Shown one piece after another: positions 10,709 to 21,687 of a stretch of DNA of 64,000 nucleotides. The translations under genes and the position numbers were made by a program. This stretch comes from Aculops lycopersici. Lineage: Eukaryota > Arthropoda > Arachnida > Trombidiformes > Eriophyidae. Position 1 is the stretch's first letter. Each line of letters opens with the position of its first letter. The stretch is from assembly GCA_015350385.1 (NCBI GenBank), contig WNKI01000001.1, positions 6,667,410 to 6,731,409 of the forward strand. The letters are read 5' to 3'. The notes under the pieces were generated by a model. That model searched no databases. It was not told the DNA's origin and saw only the letters and a list, made by a program, of their open reading frames with translations.

Positions 10709-13034
10709 GTTTTTTGTTTGGTTTCAATCAATAAATTTAATGAGTAGAGGTTTGACTAGAACTTGTTGTTGGAAAAAGAAATTAGAATTTCAATCTCTTC
10801 AAGCTAAAATGATATGAGGAAATATGTTTGCACTTGTATCGCAACCGCAAAAGGGAGCCGATAGAATCTCAAAACAAAGCCAGCCGACCACCGCAAGCGG
10901 CAATCTCTGCAAAAGCCGAAAGCCAAAAGATATTAGCGAGACTGCTGTGTTTACATTAAGAGAGCACTACTTCATGGTAAAGTGTACTTTGGTTAAGAGA
11001 TATTGAGAAACTCTCTGGTGTTTTATGTCTTTTCCCGTTGATTTTTTGCAAGCTAACTTCAGTTGCTCACTTGCGATCACAAGTTTCCCCTTATCTCGCT
11101 ATATTGTTAGTGAGTATGTAGTTGTCGTTGACTCCTACAAGTACTCCTCCAAAAGAGCAGTAGTTGTTCTCCAAATTGAATTCATTGTTTACACTATGAG
11201 CAGCAACGACTCACATCCATTATTGGGAGCAACAAGTTGCAGCAGCTTGTACGATGTGAGCACAAGAATTTAACAAGATGAAATTTAGCTGGGACCACCG
11301 CCACCATAACGACTAATAGCAATTGCACCACTTGTCTCTGTCGCTAGTCGACAGAGACAAGTGGTGCTCGCTTAATCACTCTGCGGTTTTTGAATGTTGC
11401 CGAGTTCGACGGGCCACTTGTTGTTGAGCGAATGTAGGTGGCACCACGCGCGTGCTTTTCGAGTCTCTCACTAGACCATTAAAATTCAATGAAAGATATA
11501 AAATTAAACTACACAAAATGAGATAGCGTGAACGAGAAAACGTGGATCCAGTAATCTTCTGATGTACACCGTGTTCTCCGCCAAAACGTGCGCGTAGAAA
11601 TCAACCTCATGACTTCTAGATTCACGCGACCAGATCCACCTATGTACCATTATCAGTTACAATGGAGTGATGTACATGCGACAACTCGACCCATAGTAGC
11701 AATAATGGTGGCAGTAGCGAGTCAAGAAAGCAACGACAATTAACAGCCAGAGTCTAATTGGTTGTAGTGACTTCAAATACATGACTAATGCTCTGGAGGC
11801 TCTACTCTCAACAAGGGAGTATTACCCTCGAACAGCGGGGCCACCTGTTGATGTTATTGTTGCCGCTAATGTCTGTGCTGGCGCCTCAGGAACGCAACAA
11901 GTAGCTCCGATAAAACTACATTACCACTTTTAATCTGTGAGTCATTCCATGCAATCCACATAGCAGGGCTCCCGCAAATTTAGGCCGTGTTTTTTCTCCC
12001 TCTCTATTCCTCTCACTTCGTTAGAGATAGCTTTTTGAAATTGAGTGGCGGGAAAAGTCAGCAACAAGTGAGAGTTGCAGTTTGTTGGGCGAATGAATCA
12101 AACTTAATCTAGTAGATGTGCGAGCCTAAAACTTGAACTGCAATCACAACTCTCGATTAGCCAGCCGGCCAGCCAGCTAGCTTATCTAAGGCTCTCTGAC
12201 TTGAGCTTACACAGGTGCAAGTTGTTGTAGTGATATTGATACTAGTTTCCAATGTTAGACTCGCAACAGCAACCTGATTTCTGAATTCTTGCTCGCTCGC
12301 TCGCTCGCTTGCTATTAGTGAGGCGCGTGTACAAAGCCATCCAGCTATCTGATGGTAGTAGTTGCGTTTCACTTCTGCTTTGAGCTCTTTAATGCGTCGC
12401 CTCGCGTTGCCTTAAGTTGTGTCGCCAAGTTAAGTTAACCTTTACTTTTCTTAGTCATCCAGTTGGATAGAAAGCTAACTGGATGTCGGCGGTTCAAATG
12501 ATAAAAGGCGCGCACGAGTGCAAGCGCGTCACTCTTAGAATTGCAAATCAGTTAGAGAGTTGGGACTCAAACTTGTCGAAGTCTAGAAGCTAACTAACTG
12601 AACTCGACATGAATCAGTTAGCGATCTGGTATGGGCAAGAATAAACGATATCCAAACTAGACTATTCAGAGAAAGAACCAGAACAAGTAGTGGGTTGCAC
12701 TACATCCTGATCACAACGAACGACTATCGACTGCGATACGTTTATCTCCAACGCTATGCCATAGGAGTAGCTCGCTATGCCACTTACCTGCCGGCTAATG
12801 ATCGCAAAGAATATGTTTCCCCTCTTTTTTAGGTACAATATTCAATTGCAGGTATGGGAATATTTTTACCGGAAGGAGGAACGCATTGCAATACTATGGA
12901 TTCATCGGTCCGGCTCGTCGATAATGCGAGTTTTTGTGTGTGTCTGTCTTATATTCCGTTAGCAATCTTATATCTAGCCACACCAATCTCATGATCATCA
13001 TCACTATCATTGGTGTCCAATTGCAACTAAATCT
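10709..13034. other. Gene-poor region with inverted repeat and repeated motif
   Basis: No gene is supported. It holds the GILT promoter side, a perfect 19-bp inverted repeat (11325-11367, listed separately), and CAACAAGT/ACTTGTTG words at 11230, 11416, 11895 and 12062. A GCTCGCTC run lies at about 12292-12310. Short open frames have no domain signature. Confidence 0.45.
11325..11367. repeat. Perfect 19-bp inverted repeat with 5-base loop
   Basis: Arms 11325-11343 and 11349-11367 are exact reverse complements, separated by CTAGT. The arms include CCACTTGT/ACAAGTGG, related to the CAACAAGT word repeated nearby. As RNA from either strand it would fold into a tight hairpin. No coding frame spans it. 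It could be a regulatory palindrome, a hairpin RNA or a foldback-element relic; nothing here decides between these. Confidence 0.85.
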
Positions 13035-13840
13035 CTAGTGGCGCGTGACTAAACCAATGGATCCGCCACTGAAATGATTGAAGGCAGTATAAACAGCAGA
13101 CATACATTGGTAATTGATCTCCCAGTCGTCGGTATGCTCCATTTCCGGCAAGATCGATCTACGAGTAGTTCCGTTTGATTTGGGTAACATGTAAACCGCA
13201 GTAACCATTCTTGTCTTTCCAATTGACACTTGAACAATTGGATTAAAACCGGCAAGAAACTATGTCTAGCGGATCCTCGGAGTCACCAAGCGAGCAAATT
13301 GCTCGCTCGAAGGGGACAAAACACCGAGCTTTATCAGTAATAACCCTAATACTTGTTTGCAACTCCCAGGTAATTCATTGAATCATCCTTCTCGGCGGGC
13401 AAAAAATTTACCTCCCGCTGAAGTTCCTTGGATCTGCGTTTGCCAAAGATTACGAACTCGCCAACCGGATCGTTCTCTTCAACTCCTCGCCAAAGGTGAT
13501 ATCCATTATACTAAGATTTCCAATGTGCAGCCAGTGGTCTTGCTAATAGAATCTATTTGCCATACTTTTCATAGGTCATATCATATTGTGCAATGTGATT
13601 CATGCACTCATCTCTGGTTCGCAGAGATCACCCATGAATTCCAGGAGGCGGTGCTGAGCTCGACCTTGATCTTGGGTTTCAATAAAAATCTCGTGGTAGA
13701 ACTCGAGATATCCATCGCTACGACGGTTGCGCGAGGAAAAATTAGTATTCCAAAGTATTGTGAGAGGGAATGGCTTTCGTTAATCTGATACCAAAAAGCC
13801 AATCCCAAAATTTTTTTACCAAATGATACATAACTCTTGG
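13035..13840 (-). pseudogene. Broken protein-coding relic, family unknown
   Basis: On the minus strand several protein-like blocks lie in order but in different frames with stops between them. One is RNRRSDGYLEFYHEIFIE followed by HRLLEFMGDLCEPEM (about 13600-13735). Next is NHIAQYDMTYEKYGK (about 13575), then DITFGEELKR overlapping PVGEFVIFGKRRSKELQRE (about 13410-13510). A further open block near 13035-13229 contains TAVYMLPKSNGTTRRS and HTDDWEINYQCMSAVY. Frame changes and stops argue for a decayed gene, or less likely a gene with several very short introns. A possible donor (GAG|GTAAAT) follows SKELQRE near 13410. I cannot name the family. Confidence 0.4.
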
Positions 13841-15680
13841 CTTCTGTCGACACCACAGGAACTAAAAAGCCAATGCTGGTGAGAGAAACTTGTGATTGCT
13901 TCAAGACTCTCACCAGTTTCTAATTATAACTTGGCGTTGTTGACTGCAAGGATTCAATATTTTGCTTCTATGCACCAAAGAACGAGTTTCACCTACTGGA
14001 AAAGCTGGCATCAACCCTGGACAGTCTCTCGAAATATAAGATACACTGGCTCAGAGCCATCAGATTGTTTAGCTGATTATTATGAAGAAGAGCTATCTCA
14101 TGTAACTTTGTAGACATCAGATGGCTGATTGCGCTCGAGCACAAGCTACAATGCTGTAACCTGTGGAAATTGAGGAACTAGTATCAGCACATGAGTGAGC
14201 TGAGATTATCTGAAGGTACTACAAGAGTTGACTTCGGTTGTCGGTAGAGGACGTCGTCGCAAACGCTGCTTAGTTGTCGATGAAAGTGTTAAACGAAGCA
14301 ACAAGTTGGCAATAGCAAACTAAACAAAAAGTTGGCATTAGGTGTTGAAATAGATTTGTATCAATCTCATCTTCACTCACAACCAAACGCATATTTCACA
14401 GAAATTGAACGAGCAGTGAACCAAGGAAAAATAGCAACAAACTGGAAGGGAAGGGGAGTTGTTATTGTCGTCCTTGCTACTGCTGCCACCACAGTCATCG
14501 TGGTGGTTGCTCGAGAGTTTGTATCCAAGAATCAGGCTCGAGAAAAATAAAACTCAACTCTATTGGGGGTTCTATTGTGTGCAATAGAGATAGACGCCTA
14601 GCAAACCAGTCGCCTCTTCCTGTTGGCCAAGTCGAGACGAGCTGTTGGGAGACGATTAGCAACAAGTCGTTGCGGTGCTAGCTGATGGCGAGAGTACGAT
14701 CGCGATAAGCTAGACACTATTGTAAACCAACGCAACAATGCAAACAACGCAGTCCGACACCAACTGTGAGCACAATCATAGTCAATGGCAACAACTTGTT
14801 GATGATGGGAAGATGAAGGACGAGTCTAGTTCAGAATCTCCTTCTTGGCGACCGTCCAAAATATTGACAGTCAATGTTTGGTCTTGACGGCGAGACATAT
14901 GTAGCGGCCGGCTGACTGGCCGGCCACTCAATCTATCTTATCAAAAGACTCGATTATCAATTTTTCAACTTGCGACAACTTTTAACACATACATTCAAAC
15001 AACTGGCTACTAAGCAAAATCGGTAAGCTAGTTGTTGCTAAACTCTCGCGCCTGACGCACTTGTGAGATTCCAAACTAGCTTACTGATTATCGCGCAACA
15101 GGTGCGCTGTGCTCGTGCCCCTACTTGCAGGCGGTTGCAACTCTGGCATTTCTATTGATTTGCTGTGCATCACACCTGTTAAACTTTCAGAATGTTTCCA
15201 CAATTTCTTCACAGCCACAACCACAAGTCGCAAGATTGCAATCAAAAAATGAAAGGATTTTTAGTTCTCTCTTCATCGTCATTATCATCACAAAGACACA
15301 GATAAAAAAAGTTAAAGGTTTAGTCTTGCTGACCTTCTGATTGGCCCTATTGTTGTTTTAACTGCGGCTTTTGAAGAGTGTTTCAATGTACAAGTGATAA
15401 AATGTTGATTCTTCTGACAGATGATTGTGTGTTTGTCTCTTTCCTTCTTTCTCCCTCTCTCCTTGTTGCTGTAATCTTGTCAATTGCCTAGCTTAAGTCT
15501 AGACGGGAGGCCAGATGGCTGCCCGTCGACCCCTAGAATGTTCGGCGTCTTGGTCAGACGTTTTTGTTCCAATTCTCTCCAATCAATTGAGGCGAGCTAG
15601 TTGAAATTTTAAAAGTCGAAGCCAATTCAGCTTAAGCGATTAAGAAGAAAAAATAAATCATGCTCGTCGACCAGGACACC
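13841..15680. other. Gene-poor region upstream of SDR fragment
   Basis: No gene is supported. CAACAAGT-type words occur at 14299, 14660 and 14794, and CAACAGGTG near 15097. Open frames on the plus strand (such as 13892-14113 and 15125-15340) show no domain and no splice or homology support. Confidence 0.45.
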
Positions 15681-16240
15681 CTACTGGTCGCTCTTTGGGC
15701 TAACACAAATGACCTTTATGTCGGGCGCCAAGTCGGTGGCCAGACACTTGGTTAGAGTGGAGATGCCGGCTTTTGACATGCAGTAGGCGAATTTGTACGA
15801 TCCAATTTCGTTATTGGTGATGCTCGATACATTAACTATCGATCCTTTTGTCTTCTTTAAATAGGGGGCTGCAGAAATGCACAGGTAGGTGACTGAGTGC
15901 ATGTTGTTTGCAATGATTTTGTGGTACTGCTCAAAAACATGGGGATCATCGTCGCCGGATCCGTTGAACTTGGCCTCCATTAAACTGGAATTATTAACAG
16001 TATTAACCAGAACGTCTAAGCGGCCAAATTCTTTAATAGTTCTATCAATAACCTTGTGAGCCTCGTCCAACTGAGAGATGTCGGCTACAATCTGAAGGGG
16101 AGCTCTTGATTTCGGAGATTGCTCTTGGCACTCATTGGCCACGGGCTCAGTTTGCTGGCTGTTGAAATCAACAAGTGCCACCTTGAGGCCCATGCGAGCG
16201 AACGCAATGGCAATGTTGCGGCCAATCTTCGAGCCACATC
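15681..16240 (-). CDS. Short-chain dehydrogenase/reductase, partial
   Basis: Classical SDR exon. Reading from 16240, just after a TAG acceptor at 16242-16240, the frame encodes CGSKIGRNIAIAFARMGL, the glycine-rich NAD(P)-binding turn of the Rossmann fold. Then come VALVDFN, ADISQ (adenine pocket), GRLDVLVNTVNN (the usual NNAG, here altered), IVNVSSI with the catalytic Ser, and the Tyr-x-x-x-Lys pair in YCMSKAGISTLTKCLATDLAP. The first two bases complete a codon split by the upstream intron, so an earlier exon is missing, probably in or beyond the assembly gap. A stop follows KVICVSPKSDQ, about 50-60 residues short of a normal SDR C-terminus. Either a 3' exon follows (possible donor CA|GTAGGG at the stop) or the gene is truncated. 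Confidence 0.75.
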
Positions 16241-16614
16241 CTATTGTTTTTGTTTTGTTTTGTTTTGAATAAGCAGACGAGGAAACGAAATGATTGTTTG
16301 TTGTTATGTTAGTACTTTGACTTAGCTAAAGGCTAGCGGGTGGTGTGATCAGAGAAGATAGAAGGAAATATACGTCACATTACGTAACGACAACAACTTG
16401 CAATCAAATGGTAGTTTTAGTTAGAGACAGCACATGCAGGTTAATGCCGTGATCTCGCTTGACTTGCCCGTGCTTGCATTCTGAACGCCAAGTGATGCTG
16501 CTCCATCTACTTCGTGACGTTGCTCATTTTGCCCTAAGGGAAAAAACCAAATCTATGACTTCACGAATATAGATGCCGCTGCCATTGACTCTAGATAGAC
16601 AAGAAAAGTAATTC

Positions 16615-16888
16615 NNNNNNNNNNNNNNNNNNNNNNNNNNNNNNNNNNNNNNNNNNNNNNNNNNNNNNNNNNNNNNNNNNNNNNNNNNNNNNNNNNNNNN
16701 NNNNNNNNNNNNNNNNNNNNNNNNNNNNNNNNNNNNNNNNNNNNNNNNNNNNNNNNNNNNNNNNNNNNNNNNNNNNNNNNNNNNNNNNNNNNNNNNNNNN
16801 NNNNNNNNNNNNNNNNNNNNNNNNNNNNNNNNNNNNNNNNNNNNNNNNNNNNNNNNNNNNNNNNNNNNNNNNNNNNNNNNNNNNNNNN
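16615..16888. other. Assembly gap (274 N)
   Basis: A run of N interrupts the region between the SDR exon and the next minus-strand coding segment. Missing exons of either gene may lie here. Confidence 0.99.
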
Positions 16889-17054
16889 TTGAGGCGGTGT
16901 TGCTGGTTGTATCAGTTTCAGAAGTTAACAATGATGAGTTGCCACTTGCTTTTTGCCCTATAGTTGGTGTTATCTCTTCGAAGTGTGTTTCGAACAACTG
17001 CGAATGCTCCTGTTCAATCTTCTTCAGTAACTCCTCTTGCGAAATATGGATCAT
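16889..17054 (-). CDS. Possible exon, acidic helical N-terminus, cut by gap
   Basis: From ATG 17054-17052 the frame reads ISQEELLKKIEQEHSQLF and continues Thr/Ser-rich into the N gap, about 55 residues. The ATG is directly preceded by a TTTAG that could be a splice acceptor, so this may be an internal exon. The frame beyond the gap ends at 16524 but need not be the same gene. No domain is recognised. It could be the first exon of the SDR gene, though SDRs rarely carry such a leader. Confidence 0.35.
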
Positions 17055-17451
17055 CTAAACTAAGATTCAATACTCACGATGCTCTCGACTAATATACTCT
17101 CCGCTTTCTCTCTCTCTCCCTCCCTCTCTATCTCTCGCTCTCGGTCACGCTCTTGCTACTATATCTGCTTTATATATAACAGTAAATCTAGTCAAATCGT
17201 TTCCCTACTTCTAATCGAATATTTCAATTCCCTATTTTGTATTCGCTTCCTATCTGCCTTTCTCTTGGTGATGGAAAAACTTTTTTGTTCAAATATGTTC
17301 AGTTTTGTGTGTCGATGGTTCTTCTCTTCTTAAGCTTGCTAGTAATGATTGACGATAAGATGTGATATATTTCTGGGTTTGAGTGTGTGAGTTTGTGTGT
17401 GTAAATACTATTATAAATAATATATATGAGAACAGTTGAAGGGACAGTAGA

Positions 17452-17483
<32 letters not shown>

Positions 17484-18044
17484 CAGTAGTAGTAGTAGTA
17501 GTAGCTTGAAGACGTATAACAATTGTTGCAGTGATAACGATAATATTAGAGCTTAGGATGATGATAACAACATGAATGGCAAGACGCCTAGTGTCACTTC
17601 ACCAGTAGTATCAAATCAAGGCAGTTAAAGTCGCACATGAGATCGACATTTCACTAAGTAAACAACGCTAAGCTCCCGTCGTCAGGCCTGAAGTAAGAGA
17701 GCCGGCGAGCTAATGTCTTGCCGCCACCGCCACTACCACCATCACACTTGTTGTGATAATGGGGTTGATTGAACTAATTGATAATGACGATATCTACTGA
17801 CGCCACCTTAGAAGGCGTTGCGCAGACAACCACCACAACAAACACCAGAGCGTGTGCATAGCGATTGGTAGCTCGAGAGAAACATCTCATCAAGTCGATT
17901 AGTGCTGTTGATTGATCAGTCAACCCGTCAAACGGGCTGCAAGTGGCGAGCTAGGTTGTTGCGATCTAAATATCATCTTGCAGAAATTTAGATTTACCCT
18001 CGGCGGGACTGCCTAGAGCTGGTAGAGCAATGTTTCTGTCATAG
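17055..18044. other. Intergenic region with simple repeats
   Basis: No gene is supported. It includes a CT-rich tract around 17105-17150, a triplet repeat listed separately, and an ACTTGTTG word at 17746. Confidence 0.5.
17452..17504. repeat. AGC/AGT triplet microsatellite
   Basis: Consecutive AGC triplets grade through one AAC into AGT triplets. On the minus strand it reads as a leucine run in an open frame, which is a typical repeat artefact rather than a gene. Confidence 0.9.
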
Positions 18045-19265
18045 TTACTGCTGGGGTCGTTGTTGCCTGTTTGCTAAATAAGTGTATCTTCTATTTATGC
18101 TTGTAGTAGTGGTGTTGGTATTGGTAATATTAGTGCTGTTGGCGGCACTAGCTCCACCCAACCATGTGAATGAAAGAGACGGCGAGACCACATTAATCAA
18201 GCGGCCAGTCTCGCGTCGTGCTCGATTACAATAGCCGAGTTGGCTACAAGTTATTAGTAATAGAATTATGACTATAACTAGCATGATACAAAAGAAGATC
18301 CAGATCACAATGACCCAATGACCGTCCATCAATTGAGCTGGCCCATTGATCTGGGCATAGTGCTCCGAGTCTATGAGAGGACTCGAGGATGCCTCTTGTT
18401 GTTCAATTGTATTTGCGTTCAGAGGATAGGGTAAATCACTGAGTATACTATCGGCTACTGTTCGACCTACGATTGGTTGCCGCCAATCGGGCAGTTCATA
18501 AAAGTGTTGAACCTTTGTCGGCGTCTCGGTAGTGGTGGTAGTGGTGGTGGTGGTGGTGGTGGTGGTGGTGGTGGTGGTGGTGATAATGGTTGCTTCGTGA
18601 GTGCTCGTTCGGGTGGCGCGAGAAGTACTTGTTGGACGCACAGGTAGATTAGTGGATTCTCTGTGATTAGTTGGTGCTTTACTCGTCGGTTTAGGAACTG
18701 CTCGCTTCTTGGTGGTCTCGTGATGTGGTTTTTTAGTTGTTTTCTGGCGCTCGTTTTTAATTCCAGTTACTGCGCTCGTGGTTATTACAAGCTTCTTTGT
18801 CGTTGTTTGTGGAGCTGCTGTTGGCTGCTCACTGTTTATCGCATCTTCATCTTCTATGGGTAGACTCCAGTCAAGTTTTGAAGTTGCGAGTGTAATTTCA
18901 ACTCGCTCAGTGATGACCGAATGGTCCTTTGGTTCATCAACGAAAAGCTTGCCCTGACTAAGAACCCCGATTTTGATTTTCTCGAGTAAACCTGGGGCTT
19001 TTGTCGTTCGTAGAACAGGTGGGGTTGTCCAGGCTGGCGTTGTGCATGGAGTAGTTGTTTGGTTGGTTGTCTGCCTATCAAAGCTAATTAACCTCATGGA
19101 ATGGCGCTTATGATCGTCCCTCGGCGGCCTAAGATCATCACGTGTGGTACGTGACTCGATTCGTTGGGCATACAAAGTTGACAATGTTAAAACTAGAAGG
19201 AGTAGGTTGAACAAGGAACACGGAAGCTTAATTGATTTGATAATGATTACAAGCTTTGAACACAT
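18045..19265 (-). CDS. Orphan mucin-like single-pass membrane protein
   Basis: About 406 aa from ATG 19265. Residues 1-33 form a signal peptide (FNLLLLVLTLSTLYAQ). The ectodomain is rich in Thr, Ser, Pro and basic residues, with TTTKK, TTKKP and a run of about 18 Thr encoded by GTG/GGT repeats; such stretches are typical O-glycosylation substrates. One transmembrane helix (WVIVIWIFFCIMLVIVIILL) near residue 330 is followed by a Cys-containing juxtamembrane segment (CSQLGYCNRARRE) and a short cytoplasmic tail of about 65 residues. This indicates a type I membrane mucin or adhesion-like protein. No folded extracellular domain is recognised and the family is unknown. Confidence 0.72.
   Translation of the reverse strand: MCSKLVIIIKSIKLPCSLFNLLLLVLTLSTLYAQRIESRTTRDDLRPPRDDHKRHSMRLISFDRQTTNQTTTPCTTPAWTTPPVLRTTKAPGLLEKIKIGVLSQGKLFVDEPKDHSVITERVEITLATSKLDWSLPIEDEDAINSEQPTAAPQTTTKKLVITTSAVTGIKNERQKTTKKPHHETTKKRAVPKPTSKAPTNHRESTNLPVRPTSTSRATRTSTHEATIITTTTTTTTTTTTTTTTTTETPTKVQHFYELPDWRQPIVGRTVADSILSDLPYPLNANTIEQQEASSSPLIDSEHYAQINGPAQLMDGHWVIVIWIFFCIMLVIVIILLLITCSQLGYCNRARRETGRLINVVSPSLSFTWLGGASAANSTNITNTNTTTTSINRRYTYLANRQQRPQQ
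18531..18582. repeat. GTG/GGT triplet repeat coding for a Thr run
   Basis: A nearly pure GGT/GTG repeat inside the mucin-like gene, read on the minus strand as consecutive ACC/ACT threonine codons. Length polymorphism is likely but is not shown here. Confidence 0.9.
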
Positions 19266-21687
19266 GATGACTACAAATGCTTGCTGCAACTAACGTTTCT
19301 TTGGGATCTTGCAAGGCGATTCCAAAAGCGATGGTTGAGATAATAAGATCGAATGCTTTGTTTTCGAATAAAACTCATCAAGCCTCTGAATTCAAGGTTA
19401 GAAGAGTTGAGAGATCATTACACACAATTAAATACGAATCGGGGTCCGATGGTTTGAACTTGTTTTCGAGCAAATAGAATACCAATTTGGGTAAAATACC
19501 AATTAAAAACAAACTTTGGATTTTCTACACAAAGTGCCCGAAGCGCGCCCAAAATCGTGTAGATTCCATTGTTGCGACAAACACTTTCTAACGGGTTGGC
19601 GCAGCTTAAAGCGTGAAAATAACAAGGTGCAACAGGAGCCGGTGCAGCTGGTGCACCAACGCAGCAGCTGCTGGCGGTTCCAATGGGACGAGCAAAATCA
19701 AACAAACAATGATGACTTGAGTTCAAATCTGTTTTCTTATGGAAATTGAGGCCAATGAAGTGAGTCCCCAACAATTTCTGTGTATCAGAATGTACCGATA
19801 AGTGGGTTTTGATTGGAAAGATTAAAATCAATTTATAAACGCATCTCTGTGGAAGTCCTATGAATGTTGGCTTGTAGTCCATAGGGATGCTTCGCGCACA
19901 AACCTACTTTTACAAAGAAATTCATCAATGCGTTTATCTCGTTGCGATCTGCGGTGTTGGTGTGTGCTTGTGAGTGTTTGAGCGAATAGGGAAACTAACG
20001 TTAATTTGTGGTCAGCTCGCCAAAGAGTTGAGTGCCGCCAGGTGAATAAGAAAAGTTTCAAGCATAAATCCCATTGCTAATATGTTAAGTCTAGTTTTTA
20101 TCCCTACGAGCTCTAAGGAGGGGAAATAATTAAGCTAGCTAGCTAATCCTGGACCCTAACACCAACCACCCTTCTACATGCTTATGACTCATGAGTCATC
20201 GGCAAGCAGAGAGGAAGGCTCCAATTTTCGCACGGTGGGTTGGGTTTCCTGCTCTCGAATACCATCGAGCTCAAGGATATCCCCACGTTGACTAAAAGAA
20301 GTGCACGGTGTACTATGTAAGCCTGCGTGCAAATGCCTTTGAAAACAATCTATGGGCGGACGTGTGTGTTTGTTGTGAACTTGTTTTGGTTCTTTTTTCC
20401 CTAGATTCCGATGCCCTCCCCCTTGGAAAGACCCTAGCAAGATGCTAGGCCATAATCTCAATTCAGTAGAGGTGGCTCTAAAGGGACGAGGGGGGGGGGG
20501 AGAATCATAACACAGTGAGCGTAAATTTTGAACTAAACAACCAGTGCATGCTTGCTTGCTCGCTCGCTCGCTCACTTGCTGCAGGTGCAGCTCACCTGTT
20601 GATTTCTGTTGTCTGCTAGAGAGAGAGGTAGCGGCAGGGGTAAGAGTGCTAACACAAGCCCTGCTAGCTCGGCAAGGGTTGTTACGTAACAGGTTGCCTG
20701 TTCGCATTCCTACTGCTGCCGCCAACTCTGTACAAGGCACACGGCAACAAGAGCAATGCGAACAAGAGTTAGGCTTATAGCATGCCTTGCTTCTGTACAT
20801 TCATGCTATCTCACCACGACTAGCTAAACTCGCGAAGAATCGTCTGCTTGCCACAGATGAACCAAGCTAACGGCGCTGGCCCAACGCACTCGAGCTAATC
20901 CAAAGTTGCCCATGTCAATTATACACCACCACTATCACTACTGGCACACAACCAAACACAACCAAACGCAACCAAACGCAAACTTTCAAACCAAAACTAC
21001 AACGGGGCTAACTAAAACACAGGTGCACTGGTTGTAGTGGCGACTCATCTCTTTAGTCATACCATTGGAAGCGAGAGCAGCAGCAGCAACAACAACAACG
21101 TCGACGACCACCATTACGATAGCAACGGCCGAGTGAACTGAGCGGTCTGCGAGTTCAGGTTGAGAGCAAAGGACCAGAGTGTTAAGGGGTTTGGATACGA
21201 CGCAACGGAAGCAGCCAATCAGAAAATAATATTGAACAATTGCACAAACAAGAGCTCGCCAGACAGAAAGTGACCACAGAAAGATAGAAGGAAAAGTCAA
21301 GTGCAAGACTGACTGAGATTATTATATATATTATCAGTATCAATATAAATATAATTATTATTATTATTTAGATGCGCAAGAATAGCAAGTGATAGAGTAG
21401 AAGAGAGGGCTCGACAAGTGGTGAGTAACGGAAGATACAATACAAGCACTTCATCCGCCGCACTCTTGAGTTTTAGTTAGTTGTAGCATTAGTAGTCGCA
21501 ATAGATTGATAGTATTATATTCAACATCAACATCAACATCATCACCATCACCATCACCATCACCATCACCATCACCATCACCATCACCATCACCATCACC
21601 ATCACCATCACCATCACCATCACCATCACCATCACCATCACCATCATCTTCACAAATTTGATTTAACCAACAACGAAAGGAAGGACA
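19266..21687. other. Intergenic region between divergent genes
   Basis: No gene is supported. It separates the minus-strand mucin-like gene from the plus-strand hydrolase, so it should hold both promoters. Open frames at 19418-19882 and 20189-20800 (minus) have no domain. Simple repeats include CTTGCTCGCTCG near 20550-20580 and CAACCAAACG units near 20946-20980. Confidence 0.5.
21537..21647. repeat. CATCAC hexamer microsatellite in 5' flank of hydrolase
   Basis: About 110 bp of nearly perfect CATCAC units ends 40 bp before the ATG of the hydrolase gene and is preceded by CATCAA units. It probably lies in the 5' UTR or proximal promoter. Confidence 0.93.

Noticed and set aside
12292..12310. 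CRISPR-like or tandem repeats
   Set aside because: Only short simple repeats (GCTC units); no spaced repeat array exists and the host is a metazoan.
17289..17522. Leucine-rich minus frame
   Set aside because: It is the AGC/AGT repeat read in one frame.
19418..19882. Open frame of 154 codons on the minus strand
   Set aside because: No domain, no splice support, and composition looks like chance; neighbouring genes explain the region.
20189..20800. 203-codon minus frame with cysteines and prolines
   Set aside because: No recognisable domain; repeats and low complexity at the edges suggest a chance frame.
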